From Shimia_B sp038528385 (GTDB lineage Bacteria > Pseudomonadota > Alphaproteobacteria > Rhodobacterales > Rhodobacteraceae): a stretch of DNA of 64,000 nt. Shown piece after piece: positions 26,752 to 35,334 of the stretch; within the stretch, counting starts at the first letter, position 1, and each line of letters opens with the position of its first letter. The translations under genes and the position numbers were made by a program. The stretch covers positions 124,001 through 188,000 of the forward strand of contig JBCBET010000005.1 in NCBI GenBank assembly GCA_038528385.1, read 5' to 3'. Below the pieces are notes generated by a model. That model was not told where the DNA came from. It searched no databases and was given only the letters and a program-made list of their open reading frames with translations.

Positions 26752-28767
26752 ATGGACCTATCCACCCTGGCCGCCAAGCATCCAGACCACTGGCGCCAAT
26801 CCACCGCCATCCGCGCGCTGACGCTCGACGCCGTCGCCGCCGCGAATTCCGGGCATTCGGGCATGCCCATGGGCATGGCGGATGTGGCAACGGTCCTCTT
26901 CCGCGAGCATCTGAATTTCGATCCCGCCGCGCCGCACTGGCCCGACCGGGATCGGTTTGTGCTGTCGGCGGGCCATGGCTCCATGCTGATCTACGCGCTG
27001 CTGCACCTGACGGGCTACGCGGACATGACGCTCCAGCAGATCAAGGATTTCCGGCAGCTGGGATCGAAGACGGCGGGGCACCCGGAATTCGGCCATGCCA
27101 CGGGGATCGAGACGACGACGGGCCCCCTCGGGCAGGGCATCGCGAATTCCGTGGGCTTCGCACTCGCCGAGGAGATCCTGCGCGCGAAGTGGGGCGAGAA
27201 GGTGCAGAACCACTACACCTACGTAATCGCCGGCGACGGCTGCCTGATGGAGGGCGTGAGCCAGGAGGCCATCGCGCTGGCCGGGCGGCAGAAGCTCGGC
27301 CATCTCATCGTCTTCTGGGACGACAATTCCATCACCATCGACGGCGCGGTGGACATCGCCGACCGCACCGACCAGGTCATGCGCTTCCGCGCCTCGGGCT
27401 GGGACGTGCAGGAAATCGACGGCCACGACCCCGACGCCATCGATGCCGCCATCACCGCGGCGAAGGCCACCGGCACGCCCTCCATGATCCGCTGCACCAC
27501 CCATATCGGCCTCGGCCACGCGGCGCAGGGCACCTCGAAGGCCCACGGTGCACTGACCGATCCGGGCCAGTTGCAAGAGGCCAAACAGGCCTATGGCTGG
27601 GAGCACGGCTCCTTCGTCGTCCCCGACGACATCAAGGCGGCTTGGGAAAGCTTCGCGGCGCGCGGCAAGGCCGCCCATGCGGAGTGGGCGCAGCGCTTCC
27701 TCAAGCTCTCGAATGCCAAGCAGGCGGAGTTCAACCGCACCTTCTCCGGCGAACCGCCGAAGAAACTCTCGGCCACGATCAAGGCCTTCAAGAAGCAGGT
27801 GAGCGAGAGCCAGCCCAAGGTCGCCACGCGCAAGAGCTCGGAGATGGTGCTCGAGATCGTGAACCCGGTCATGCCCGAAACGGTGGGCGGCTCCGCCGAC
27901 CTCACCGGCTCCAACAACACGAAGACCCCCGATCTGGGTGTCCACGACGTGGACAACCGCGCGGGCCGCTACATTCACTACGGTATCCGCGAACACGGCA
28001 TGGCCGCGGCCATGAACGGCATCCAGCTCCACGGTGGTCTGCGCCCCTATGGCGGGACGTTCATGGTCTTCACCGATTACGCCCGCCCGGCCATGCGCCT
28101 GTCCGCGCTCATGGGCATCCCGGTGGTCTACGTTTACACCCATGACAGCATCGGCGTGGGCGAGGACGGCCCCACCCACCAGCCGGTGGAGCACTACGCG
28201 ATCCACCGCGCCACGCCCAACACGCGCCTCTTCCGCCCTTGCGACACCGTGGAGACGGCGGAGGCGTGGGAGCTCGCGCTCTCCGACCCGAGCGGGCCGT
28301 CTGTCCTGGCGCTGACGCGGCAGAACCTGCCGACGCTGCGCACCGAGCACAAGAACGCCAACCTCGTGGCCAAGGGCGCGTACGTCCTCGCCGATGCCGA
28401 GGGCAAGCGGCAGGTGATCCTGATGGCCACGGGTTCGGAGGTGAGCGTGGCCATGGAAGCGCGCGAGATGCTGCAGGCGGACGGTATCGGAACGCGCGTC
28501 GTGTCCATGCCCTGCTGGGAGCTCTTCGAGGCGCAGGACGAGGCCTACCGCCGCCGCGTGCTGCCGGGGGGCCCCGTGCGCGTGGCCGTCGAGGCGGGCG
28601 TGCGGCTCGGCTGGGATGCATGGCTCTTCGGGGAACGGGGCAAGCGCGACAAGGGCGCGTTCGTGGGCATGGAGAGCTTCGGCGCCTCCGCGCCCGGCGA
28701 GGCGCTGTTCAAGCAGTACGGGATCACCGCCGAAGCCACGGCGGAGGCCGCGAAGGCGATGCTCTGA
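26752..28767 (+). CDS. tkt: transketolase
   Basis: Transketolase (671 residues) moves two-carbon ketol units between sugar phosphates in the pentose phosphate pathway, using thiamine diphosphate. ThDP- and Mg-binding residues lie in GDGCLMEGVSQEA (about 163-175) with the following WDDNSITIDG, and the pyrimidine-domain glutamate lies in GIREHGMAAAMNGI. The phosphate-binding residues SGHSGMPMG and DGPTHQPVEH are present. The length is normal. It is in line with the GAPDH gene downstream but separated by about 380 bases with a small ORF. Confidence 0.97.
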   Translation: MDLSTLAAKHPDHWRQSTAIRALTLDAVAAANSGHSGMPMGMADVATVLFREHLNFDPAAPHWPDRDRFVLSAGHGSMLIYALLHLTGYADMTLQQIKDFRQLGSKTAGHPEFGHATGIETTTGPLGQGIANSVGFALAEEILRAKWGEKVQNHYTYVIAGDGCLMEGVSQEAIALAGRQKLGHLIVFWDDNSITIDGAVDIADRTDQVMRFRASGWDVQEIDGHDPDAIDAAITAAKATGTPSMIRCTTHIGLGHAAQGTSKAHGALTDPGQLQEAKQAYGWEHGSFVVPDDIKAAWESFAARGKAAHAEWAQRFLKLSNAKQAEFNRTFSGEPPKKLSATIKAFKKQVSESQPKVATRKSSEMVLEIVNPVMPETVGGSADLTGSNNTKTPDLGVHDVDNRAGRYIHYGIREHGMAAAMNGIQLHGGLRPYGGTFMVFTDYARPAMRLSALMGIPVVYVYTHDSIGVGEDGPTHQPVEHYAIHRATPNTRLFRPCDTVETAEAWELALSDPSGPSVLALTRQNLPTLRTEHKNANLVAKGAYVLADAEGKRQVILMATGSEVSVAMEAREMLQADGIGTRVVSMPCWELFEAQDEAYRRRVLPGGPVRVAVEAGVRLGWDAWLFGERGKRDKGAFVGMESFGASAPGEALFKQYGITAEATAEAAKAML

Positions 28768-28784
28768 GGGGCGCTGAGGGGCGC
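28765..28784 (+). repeat. tandem 10-base duplication at the tkt stop
   Basis: TGAGGGGCGC occurs twice in tandem (28765-28774 and 28775-28784), and the first TGA is the tkt stop codon. A third partial copy, TGACG, follows. It probably arose by slippage and does not change the protein. Confidence 0.8.
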
Positions 28785-28919
28785 TGACGCCGTGGGGCGA
28801 GGGGCGATGACGCGGCACGAGACATGCCTGCGCCCAGTGCGGGCCGCGGGCGTGCCCTGTCCGCCTCACGAGTGCCCGCCAGGGGCTAGCCTGCGCGGCA
28901 CGCGGACGGCGTGCCTCGC

Positions 28920-29063
28920 ATGACCACGCGCCTCGCCCTGATCCTGCTGGCGATCATCCTCTGCGCCCTCGCGGCCGATCGCGTGCTCAACGGCTCCGAG
29001 GCCTCCGTCTTTCTTTTGCGGAAGTTTCTCGACCTGATCGAATGGACGGCTTTTTGGCGCTGA
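28920..29063 (+). CDS. small membrane protein, 47 residues
   Basis: ATG 28920 to TGA 29061-29063 encodes a 47-residue protein: a hydrophobic N-terminal helix (LALILLAIILCALAAD, about residues 5-20), a short polar loop (RVLNGSEASV), then a second amphipathic helix ending FLDLIEWTAFWR. Tiny proteins of this shape with an EW-x-FWR end recur, as far as I recall, beside gap genes in Rhodobacteraceae. An in-frame GTG lies three codons upstream. Coding support comes from the clean helix pattern and the position between tkt and gap; function unknown. Confidence 0.6.
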   Translation: MTTRLALILLAIILCALAADRVLNGSEASVFLLRKFLDLIEWTAFWR

Positions 29064-29150
29064 GCGTCCGGCGCGCAGCGGTTGACGTTGGGGCGCTGCA
29101 CTGAGATAGCCGCGTCGAACCTGTGGCACCAAGATGATCGGGAGGCTCCC

Positions 29151-30152
29151 ATGGCCGTGAAAGTTGCAATCAATGGATTTGGTCGGATCGGCCGCAACGT
29201 GTTGCGCGCTATTATCGAGTCCGGTCGCACGGATATCGAGGTCGTGGCAATCAACGATCTCGGCCCGGTGGAGACGAACGCCCATCTCCTGCGCTACGAC
29301 AGCGTCCATGGCCGCTTTCCCGCGACCGTGACCACGACGGAGAGCACGATCGATGTGGGCCGCGGCCCCATGCGCGTGACCGCGCTGCGCAATCCCGCAG
29401 AGTTGCCCTGGAGCGATGTGGACGTCGTCCTGGAATGCACGGGCATCTTCACGTCGAAGGAGGCCTGCCAGGCCCATCTCGACAATGGCTCCTCCAGGGT
29501 GCTCATCTCCGCGCCGGGCAAGGAGGCCGACAAGACGATCGTGTTCGGCGTCAATGACGGTGTGCTGACGGCCGACGACCTCATTGTCTCCAATGCGTCC
29601 TGCACCACGAACTGCCTGTCGCCGGTGGCCAAGGTGCTCAACGACGAGATCGGGATCGTGAAGGGCTTCATGACCACGATCCACTCCTACACGGGCGACC
29701 AGCCCACGCTCGACACGATGCACAAGGATCTCTACCGCGCGCGCGCGGCGGCGATGTCGATGATCCCCACCTCCACGGGTGCGGCGAAGGCCGTGGGCCT
29801 CGTCCTGCCGGAGCTCAACGGCAAGCTCGACGGCGTGGCGATCCGGGTGCCCACGCCCAACGTCTCCGTCGTCGACCTCACCTTCGAAGCTGCGCGCACC
29901 ACGAGCGTGGAAGAGATCAACGACGCCATCCGCACCGCTGCGAACGGGCCCCTGACGGGGATTCTGGGCTACACCGACGAGCCGCTGGTGAGCCAGGATT
30001 TCAACCACGACCCGCATTCTTCGATCTTCCACACCGACCAGACGAAGGTCATGGAGGGCACGATGTGCCGGATCCTCACGTGGTACGACAACGAATGGGG
30101 CTTCTCGAACCGCATGAGCGACACCGCCGTCGCCATGGGCAAGCTGATCTAA
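29151..30152 (+). CDS. gap: type I glyceraldehyde-3-phosphate dehydrogenase
   Basis: GAPDH (333 residues) oxidises glyceraldehyde-3-phosphate to 1,3-bisphosphoglycerate. The NAD motif INGFGRIGRN is at the N-terminus and the catalytic cysteine is Cys151 in SNASCTTNCLSP. The aspartate in INDLGP (Asp36) indicates NAD specificity. The C-terminal signature WYDNEWGFSNRM is intact. I chose ATG 29151 because GGAGG lies just upstream (29141-29145). An intrinsic terminator follows the stop. Located near tkt, it joins lower glycolysis and the pentose phosphate pathway. Confidence 0.97.
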   Translation: MAVKVAINGFGRIGRNVLRAIIESGRTDIEVVAINDLGPVETNAHLLRYDSVHGRFPATVTTTESTIDVGRGPMRVTALRNPAELPWSDVDVVLECTGIFTSKEACQAHLDNGSSRVLISAPGKEADKTIVFGVNDGVLTADDLIVSNASCTTNCLSPVAKVLNDEIGIVKGFMTTIHSYTGDQPTLDTMHKDLYRARAAAMSMIPTSTGAAKAVGLVLPELNGKLDGVAIRVPTPNVSVVDLTFEAARTTSVEEINDAIRTAANGPLTGILGYTDEPLVSQDFNHDPHSSIFHTDQTKVMEGTMCRILTWYDNEWGFSNRMSDTAVAMGKLI

Positions 30153-30159
30153 CGCCAAG

Positions 30160-30194
30160 GCATGGCGCGGGTTCCCGCCCGAGCCATGCTCTTT
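30160..30194 (+). terminator. intrinsic terminator after gap
   Basis: GCATGGC (30160-30166) pairs with GCCATGC (30183-30189), with an inner GCGGG/CCCGC pair around TT and a four-base bulge. A short T-rich run (TCTTT, 30190-30194) follows. Confidence 0.75.
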
Positions 30195-30285
30195 CTGCAT
30201 TGCAGCATTGCCGAAAAACAGGCTGGTTGACCGTCATTCGCCCCATATGTTCGCGCTAACAGAAACGCGGACAACGGAGGCAGTC

Positions 30286-30450
30286 ATGCTGGCCCTTCTC
30301 GCACACCTGAACACGCAAATCGAAAAACGCCGCGCGTACAATCGCACGGTGGCCGAGCTCAAGGCGCTGCCCATCGACGTGGCGCTCGATCTCGATCTCT
30401 ACCAAGGCGATGCGGAGCGTATCGCGGCGCGCGCGGTCTACGGGCGCTAA
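30286..30450 (+). CDS. DUF1127-like small protein
   Basis: A 54-residue basic protein (MLALLAHLNTQIEKRRAYNRTVAELKALPIDVALDL...). The arrangement Arg-Tyr-x-x-Thr-x-x-Glu-Leu-x-x-Leu-Pro matches the DUF1127 family, small RNA-binding-type proteins common in Alphaproteobacteria and linked to stress response and phosphate metabolism. ACGGAGG lies five bases before the ATG; earlier in-frame starts lack a ribosome site. The stop overlaps the stop of coaD (convergent, four bases). Family membership is likely, function inferred. Confidence 0.75.
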   Translation: MLALLAHLNTQIEKRRAYNRTVAELKALPIDVALDLDLYQGDAERIAARAVYGR

Positions 30451-30938
30451 GCGAGGCGCGCGCGCAGCGCGTGACCCACGGCGGGGGTGACGAATTTCGA
30501 GACGTCACCGCCCAGCCGGGCGATCTCTTTGACGAGCTTTGACGCGATAGCCTGGTGTTCAGCCTCGGCCATGAGGAACACCGTCTCGATGCCGTCGTCG
30601 AGCTGCCGGTTCATCCCGACCATCTGGAACTCGTACTCGAAATCGGCGACGGCGCGGAGCCCGCGCACGATGACCTGCGCGCCCACGTCGCGCGCGCAGT
30701 CGATGAGCAGATTCTCAAAGGGATGGGCCACATATTCGCAGCCCGTCTGCGCGCTGAGCGGCGCGAACTCCGCCTCCACCATGGCCACGCGCTCCTCCAA
30801 GGAGAAGAGCGGGCCCTTGTCCCGGTTGATGGCCACGCCCACCACGAGCCGGTCCACCAGCGCCCCGGCGCGTCTCATGATGTCGAGATGCCCGAGCGTG
30901 GTGGGATCGAAGGTGCCTGGGTAGAGTCCTATGCGCAT
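30447..30938 (-). CDS. coaD: phosphopantetheine adenylyltransferase
   Basis: CoaD (163 residues) transfers AMP to 4'-phosphopantetheine in the fourth step of coenzyme A synthesis. The nucleotidyltransferase motif GLYPGTFDPTTLGHLDI carries the (H/T)xGH signature, RGLRAVADFEYE binds pantetheine, and the C-terminal KLVKEIARLGGDVSKFV segment is typical. The length is normal. Divergent from mmsA, sharing a 143-base gap. Confidence 0.96.
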   Translation of the reverse strand: MRIGLYPGTFDPTTLGHLDIMRRAGALVDRLVVGVAINRDKGPLFSLEERVAMVEAEFAPLSAQTGCEYVAHPFENLLIDCARDVGAQVIVRGLRAVADFEYEFQMVGMNRQLDDGIETVFLMAEAEHQAIASKLVKEIARLGGDVSKFVTPAVGHALRARLA

Positions 30939-31081
30939 GTGCTGCCCTCTGCGGTCTGCCTAGCGGGGGACAAAGCAAAAGCCGCCCTGCCCCGTCAACC
31001 ATTTGGCGGCCCGGGCGGCCTGCCCGCTTGCTTGACCCTTCCTCCCGGGCGCGGCACGGTCGCGCAAAAGCGGAGGATATC

Positions 31082-32581
31082 ATGGAAGAGCTCACCCACT
31101 ACATCGACGGCACCCATGTCAAAGGCTCCTCGGGGCGCTTCGCGGATGTCATGAACCCCGCCACCGGCGAGGTGCAGGCGAAGGTGCCCCTGGCGGCAAC
31201 GCAGGAGCTCGACCGCGCCGTGGAGGTGGCCATGGCCGCCCAGCCCGCCTGGGCCGCCACCAACCCGCAGCGCCGCGCGCGGGTGATGATGCAGTTCGTG
31301 GCGCTGCTGCACCGCGACATGGACAAGCTCGCCGAGGCGCTCTCCCGCGAGCACGGCAAGACGCTGCCCGATGCCAAGGGCGATGTCCAAAGGGGGCTCG
31401 AAGTCGTCGAATTCTGCATCGGCGCGCCGCATCTCCTCAAAGGCGACTACACCGACAGCGCGGGCCCGGGCATCGATATGTATTCGATGAAACAGCCGCT
31501 TGGCGTCACGGCGGGCATCACGCCCTTCAACTTCCCCGCCATGATCCCGATGTGGATGTTCGCGCCGGCCATCGTCTGCGGCAACGCGTTCATCCTGAAG
31601 CCGTCGGAGCGTGATCCCTCCGTCCCGCTCATGCTCGCCGCACTCATGGAAGAGGCGGGCCTGCCCAAGGGCATCCTGCAGGTCGTGAACGGCGACAAGG
31701 AGGCGGTGGACGCGATCCTCCAGCATCCGGTCATCCAGTCGGTGGGTTTCGTGGGCTCCACGCCGATCGCGGAATACATCTATGCCCAGGGCTGCGCCCA
31801 CGGGAAGCGCGTGCAGTGCTTCGGGGGCGCCAAGAACCACATGATCGTCATGCCCGATGCCGACATGGACCAGGCCGCCGACGCCCTAGTCGGCGCGGGC
31901 TACGGCGCAGCGGGCGAGCGCTGCATGGCGATCTCGGTGGCCGTGCCGGTGACGGATGAGGCCGCCGACCGGCTCATCGAGAAGCTCGTGCCACGCATCG
32001 AAAAGCTGAAGGTCGGGCCCTACACGTCCGGAGACGAGGTCGATTACGGCCCCGTCGTCACCGCCGCCGCCAAGGCCAATATCGAGAAGCTGGTGGAAAG
32101 CGGGATCGACCAGGGCGCAAAGCTCGTCGTCGACGGCCGCAACTTCAGCCTGCAAGGCTACGAAGACGGCTACTTCATCGGCCCGCACCTTTTCGACCAC
32201 GCCACCAAGGACATGGACATCTACAAGAAGGAGATCTTCGGCCCCGTCCTCACCACGGTCCGTGCGCAGTCCTACGAGGACGCGCTCGATCTCGCCATGT
32301 CCCACGAATACGGCAACGGTACAGCGATCTTCACCCGCGACGGCGACACCGCCCGCGACTTCGCCAACCGCATCAATATCGGCATGGTTGGCGTCAACGT
32401 GCCCATCCCTGTCCCGCTCGCCTACCACACCTTCGGCGGCTGGAAGAAATCGATGTTCGGCGACCTGAACCAGCACGGACCGGATTCGATCAAGTTCTAC
32501 ACCCGCACCAAGACCATCACCTCCCGCTGGCCCTCGGGCATCAAGGAAGGCGGCGAGTTCTCGATCCCCGTCATGGAGTAG
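31082..32581 (+). CDS. mmsA: methylmalonate-semialdehyde dehydrogenase (CoA-acylating)
   Basis: MmsA (499 residues) turns methylmalonate semialdehyde into propionyl-CoA with NAD and CoA at the end of valine breakdown, and also acts on malonate semialdehyde. It is an aldehyde dehydrogenase: TPFNFPAMIPMWMFAPAI binds NAD, GFVGSTPIAEYIY is the Rossmann segment, and Cys281 in GAAGERCMAISVAV is the nucleophile. The ERCMA context is diagnostic of MmsA. ATG 31082 follows GGAGGATATC closely. It opens the valine operon that continues to mmsB. Confidence 0.95.
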   Translation: MEELTHYIDGTHVKGSSGRFADVMNPATGEVQAKVPLAATQELDRAVEVAMAAQPAWAATNPQRRARVMMQFVALLHRDMDKLAEALSREHGKTLPDAKGDVQRGLEVVEFCIGAPHLLKGDYTDSAGPGIDMYSMKQPLGVTAGITPFNFPAMIPMWMFAPAIVCGNAFILKPSERDPSVPLMLAALMEEAGLPKGILQVVNGDKEAVDAILQHPVIQSVGFVGSTPIAEYIYAQGCAHGKRVQCFGGAKNHMIVMPDADMDQAADALVGAGYGAAGERCMAISVAVPVTDEAADRLIEKLVPRIEKLKVGPYTSGDEVDYGPVVTAAAKANIEKLVESGIDQGAKLVVDGRNFSLQGYEDGYFIGPHLFDHATKDMDIYKKEIFGPVLTTVRAQSYEDALDLAMSHEYGNGTAIFTRDGDTARDFANRINIGMVGVNVPIPVPLAYHTFGGWKKSMFGDLNQHGPDSIKFYTRTKTITSRWPSGIKEGGEFSIPVME

Positions 32582-32583
32582 TC

Positions 32584-33003
32584 ATGGCGACAGGATCTCT
32601 GGCGCTCACGGACGGGTCGCTTCTCTACCTCTGGCATCGCGGGCATGCCTCTCTCGAGGACGCCTATGCCGAACTCCACAAGATCGTGAGCGCGGGGCGG
32701 CTGAAGCCCGGCGTGCCGCATTTGCTCGACCTCTCGGGGGTTGAAAGCTTCGACAAGGACGCGCTCGAGGTGATGAAGATCAATCTCGACGTGGCGGTGA
32801 TGCTCGACCTCCTCGGCGGGGAGACGTTGCTCGTGATGTACGCGCCGACGCTCACCGCGCGCCGGATGGCCAAGATGATGTATGATTTCTGGCATGGCTC
32901 GGGCGTGGTGGTGCCCTGCATCGCCGAGGACGAGGCCGCCGCGCTCGCCATGGTGGGCCGCCGCGAGACGCGCTTTGCCGAGCTGGGCTTTGTCGCCGCG
33001 TGA
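32584..33003 (+). CDS. uncharacterised conserved-looking protein in the valine operon
   Basis: A 139-residue soluble protein starting two bases after mmsA, so it is surely co-transcribed. The pattern of a short beta hairpin, an amphipathic helix (DAYAELHKIVSAGRLK), a strand with LLDLSGVESFD, a helix and ETLLVMYAPTLTARRMAKMMYDFW resembles SpoIIAA/STAS-like folds found in proteins that bind lipids or acyl groups. I cannot name a family with certainty. The C-terminal EAAALAMVGRRETRF motif is also typical of such folds. Its place between mmsA and the acyl-CoA dehydrogenase suggests an accessory role in branched-chain acid metabolism. Confidence 0.75.
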   Translation: MATGSLALTDGSLLYLWHRGHASLEDAYAELHKIVSAGRLKPGVPHLLDLSGVESFDKDALEVMKINLDVAVMLDLLGGETLLVMYAPTLTARRMAKMMYDFWHGSGVVVPCIAEDEAAALAMVGRRETRFAELGFVAA

Positions 33004-33074
33004 GGGCCATCGCCTTGCACGCGGGGGCTCCGCGCTAGTATCTGAATAGTTAAGGACCTCGCAGGGAGGATGCG

Positions 33075-34214
33075 ATGTTTGACCAGATGAACGAAGACCA
33101 GACCGCCATTTTCGACATGGCCAAGGCGCTCGGCCAGGCCGAGATCGCGCCCCATGCGCGCGCTTGGGAAGAGGCCGGCACCATCCCGAAGACGCTCTGG
33201 CCCAAGCTCGCCGAGCTCGGCTTCGGCGGGCTTTACGTGCGGGAGGAAAGCGGCGGCTCGGGGCTCTCGCGGCATGACTCGACGCTTGTCTTCGAGGCGC
33301 TCGCCATGGCCTGCCCGTCGGTGTCGGCCTTTCTCTCGATCCACAACATGTGCGCCTGGATGATCGACAGCTTCGGCTCCGAGGCGATGCACGCGGCGCG
33401 GCTCGCCGACGCCGTCTCCATGGAGACATTCTACAGCTACTGCCTGACGGAGCCCGGCTCCGGCTCGGATGCGGCCGCGTTGAAGACGAAGGCGGCGCGC
33501 ACCAACGAGGGCTACATCCTCACGGGCACGAAGGCCTTCATCTCCGGCGGCGGCTACTCGGAAGCCTATATCGTCATGGCGCGCACGGGCGACGGCGGGC
33601 CGAAGGGCATCTCCTCTCTCATCATCGATGACGGCGCGGAGGGGCTGAGCTTCGGCGGGCTCGAGGCCAAGATGGGCTGGAAAGCCCAGCCCACCCGGCA
33701 GGTGCAGCTCGATGCCTGCGCGATCCCCGCGGCAAACCTCCTCGGGGAAGAGGGGATGGGCTTCGCCTACGCCATGAAGGGCCTCGACGGCGGGCGCCTC
33801 AACATCGCCGCCTGTTCGCTGGGCGGCGCGCAGGCCGCGCTCGATGCGACGATTGCCTACATGAAGGATCGCGGCGCTTTTGGTAAGAAACTCACCGAGT
33901 TCCAGGCGCTGCAATTCCGCTTGGCCGAGATGGAGATCGAGCTGCAGGCGGCGCGCACCTTTCTGCGCTCGGCCGCGCAATCGCTCGACGCAGGCGCGCC
34001 CGACGCCACCAAGCGCTGTGCCATGGCCAAGAAATTCGTGACCGAGGCGGGCTCGCGCGTCGCCGACCAGTGCCTCCAGCTCCATGGCGGCTACGGCTAT
34101 CTCGCCGATTACGGGATCGAGAAGATCGTGCGCGACCTCCGCGTCCACCAGATCCTCGAGGGCACGAACGAGATCATGCGCCTCATCGTGGCGCGGGACA
34201 TGCTGCGCGCGTGA
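33075..34214 (+). CDS. isobutyryl-CoA dehydrogenase (acyl-CoA dehydrogenase family)
   Basis: A FAD-dependent acyl-CoA dehydrogenase of 379 residues. It would convert isobutyryl-CoA to methacrylyl-CoA, the step before the hydratase in valine breakdown. The YCLTEPGSGSDAAALKTKA flavin/substrate segment (about 121-139) and the C-terminal QLHGGYGYLADYGIEKIVRD and EGTNEIMRLIVARDML are typical, with the catalytic base in ILEGTNEI. The substrate is inferred from the neighbours mmsA, HIBCH and mmsB. It is preceded by GGGAGG and a short gap after the unknown gene. Confidence 0.9.
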   Translation: MFDQMNEDQTAIFDMAKALGQAEIAPHARAWEEAGTIPKTLWPKLAELGFGGLYVREESGGSGLSRHDSTLVFEALAMACPSVSAFLSIHNMCAWMIDSFGSEAMHAARLADAVSMETFYSYCLTEPGSGSDAAALKTKAARTNEGYILTGTKAFISGGGYSEAYIVMARTGDGGPKGISSLIIDDGAEGLSFGGLEAKMGWKAQPTRQVQLDACAIPAANLLGEEGMGFAYAMKGLDGGRLNIAACSLGGAQAALDATIAYMKDRGAFGKKLTEFQALQFRLAEMEIELQAARTFLRSAAQSLDAGAPDATKRCAMAKKFVTEAGSRVADQCLQLHGGYGYLADYGIEKIVRDLRVHQILEGTNEIMRLIVARDMLRA

Positions 34215-34233
34215 GCACGGCCTCGCTTCAGCG

Positions 34234-34297
34234 CGTCCCGGGCCTGACCCGGGACCTCGTGGCCCGGAGTGAGAGGCCCCGGGGCAGGCCCGGGGCG
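34234..34297. repeat. REP-like pair of inverted palindromes inside the valine operon
   Basis: Two G+C palindromes lie between the dehydrogenase and hydrolase genes. The first is GTCCCGGG-CCTGA-CCCGGGAC (34235-34255). The second is GCCCCGGG-GCAGG-CCCGGGGC (34276-34296). The 25-base blocks 34234-34258 and 34273-34297 are inverted copies differing at three positions, so the whole unit can also form one long hairpin around 14 bases. This is the structure of a bacterial interspersed mosaic/REP twin. It leaves no Shine-Dalgarno site before the next ATG. Confidence 0.75.
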
Positions 34298-34308
34298 TGT
34301 TGCACGCG

Positions 34309-35334
34309 ATGACCGACGTTCACATCCGAACCGAGGGCCGCGCAGGCTGGATCACGCTCGATCGTCCCGCCGCGCTCAATGCCCTGACGCACGCCATGTG
34401 CCTCGAAATCGAAGAGGCGATCACGGCCTGGGCGGGCGATGACAGCGTGGACCACATCGTCATCGACGCGGCCGGCGACAAGGCTTTCTGCGCGGGCGGC
34501 GACATCGCGGAGATGTATGCCACGGGCAAGGCGGGCGACTATGCCTACGGCCGCCGCTTCTGGACCGACGAATACCGCCTCAACGCCAAGCTAAAGCTCT
34601 ACCCCAAGCCCATCGTCACCTTTCTCCACGGCTTCACCATGGGTGGCGGCGTGGGCGTGGGCTGCCATGCCTCGCACCGGATCGTCTGCGAAAGCTCCCA
34701 GATCGCCATGCCGGAGGTCTCCATCGGCCTCCTGCCCGATGTGGGGGGCTCGCTCATCCTCGCCCACGCGCCGGGGCGCACGGGCGATTACCTCGCCGTC
34801 ACCGCCGCGCGCATGTCCGCCGGGGACGCGATCTATGCGGGCTTCGCCGATCATTTCGTGCCTGAAGCGGACTGGCCCGCGCTCAAGGACAGGCTCCGCG
34901 AGGAGCTGGACCTGCCCCGGCACGCTGCGCCCGAGGCACCGCTCGCGGAACATCAGGACGCACTCGGGCAGTACTTCGCGGGCGCGGGGCCAGCCGACAT
35001 CCTGCGCAGCCTCGAGGGCGTGGAGGATCCCTTCCTCGCGGAGGCAGCGCGGCGCATGCGGCGCCATTCCCCGCTCGCCATGGCCTGCGCGCTCGAGGCG
35101 GTCCGCCGCCTGCGCTCGACGGAAGACATCACCCGCGCGCTCGAGCTCGAATACCGCTTCACGCACCGCGCGATGGAGCACGGCGATTTCATCGAGGGCA
35201 TCCGCGCGCAGATCATCGACAAGGACAAGAGCCCGCGCTGGCGGCAGGGCGTCGACACGCTGTCGGCGGCGGAGGTGAGCGCGATGCTCCGTCCCCTCGG
35301 CGCCGACACACTGAACCTGGAGGACCCGGCATGA
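34309..35334 (+). CDS. 3-hydroxyisobutyryl-CoA hydrolase (crotonase superfamily)
   Basis: A 341-residue crotonase-fold hydrolase that releases 3-hydroxyisobutyrate from its CoA ester in valine breakdown. The family's oxyanion-hole segments AFCAGGDIAEMY (about residues 61-72) and HGFTMGGGVGVGCH, and the catalytic glutamate region AMPEVSIGLLPDVGG, are all present. The extra C-terminal domain distinguishes it from short enoyl-CoA hydratases. GTG 34297 in the palindrome is an alternative start. There is no clear ribosome site because the repeat sits there. The stop overlaps mmsB by four bases. Confidence 0.9.
   Translation: MTDVHIRTEGRAGWITLDRPAALNALTHAMCLEIEEAITAWAGDDSVDHIVIDAAGDKAFCAGGDIAEMYATGKAGDYAYGRRFWTDEYRLNAKLKLYPKPIVTFLHGFTMGGGVGVGCHASHRIVCESSQIAMPEVSIGLLPDVGGSLILAHAPGRTGDYLAVTAARMSAGDAIYAGFADHFVPEADWPALKDRLREELDLPRHAAPEAPLAEHQDALGQYFAGAGPADILRSLEGVEDPFLAEAARRMRRHSPLAMACALEAVRRLRSTEDITRALELEYRFTHRAMEHGDFIEGIRAQIIDKDKSPRWRQGVDTLSAAEVSAMLRPLGADTLNLEDPA

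Noticed and set aside
26758..28869. Long open frame antisense to transketolase
   Set aside because: The sense strand encodes a full transketolase. The antisense product is of low complexity and has no domain.
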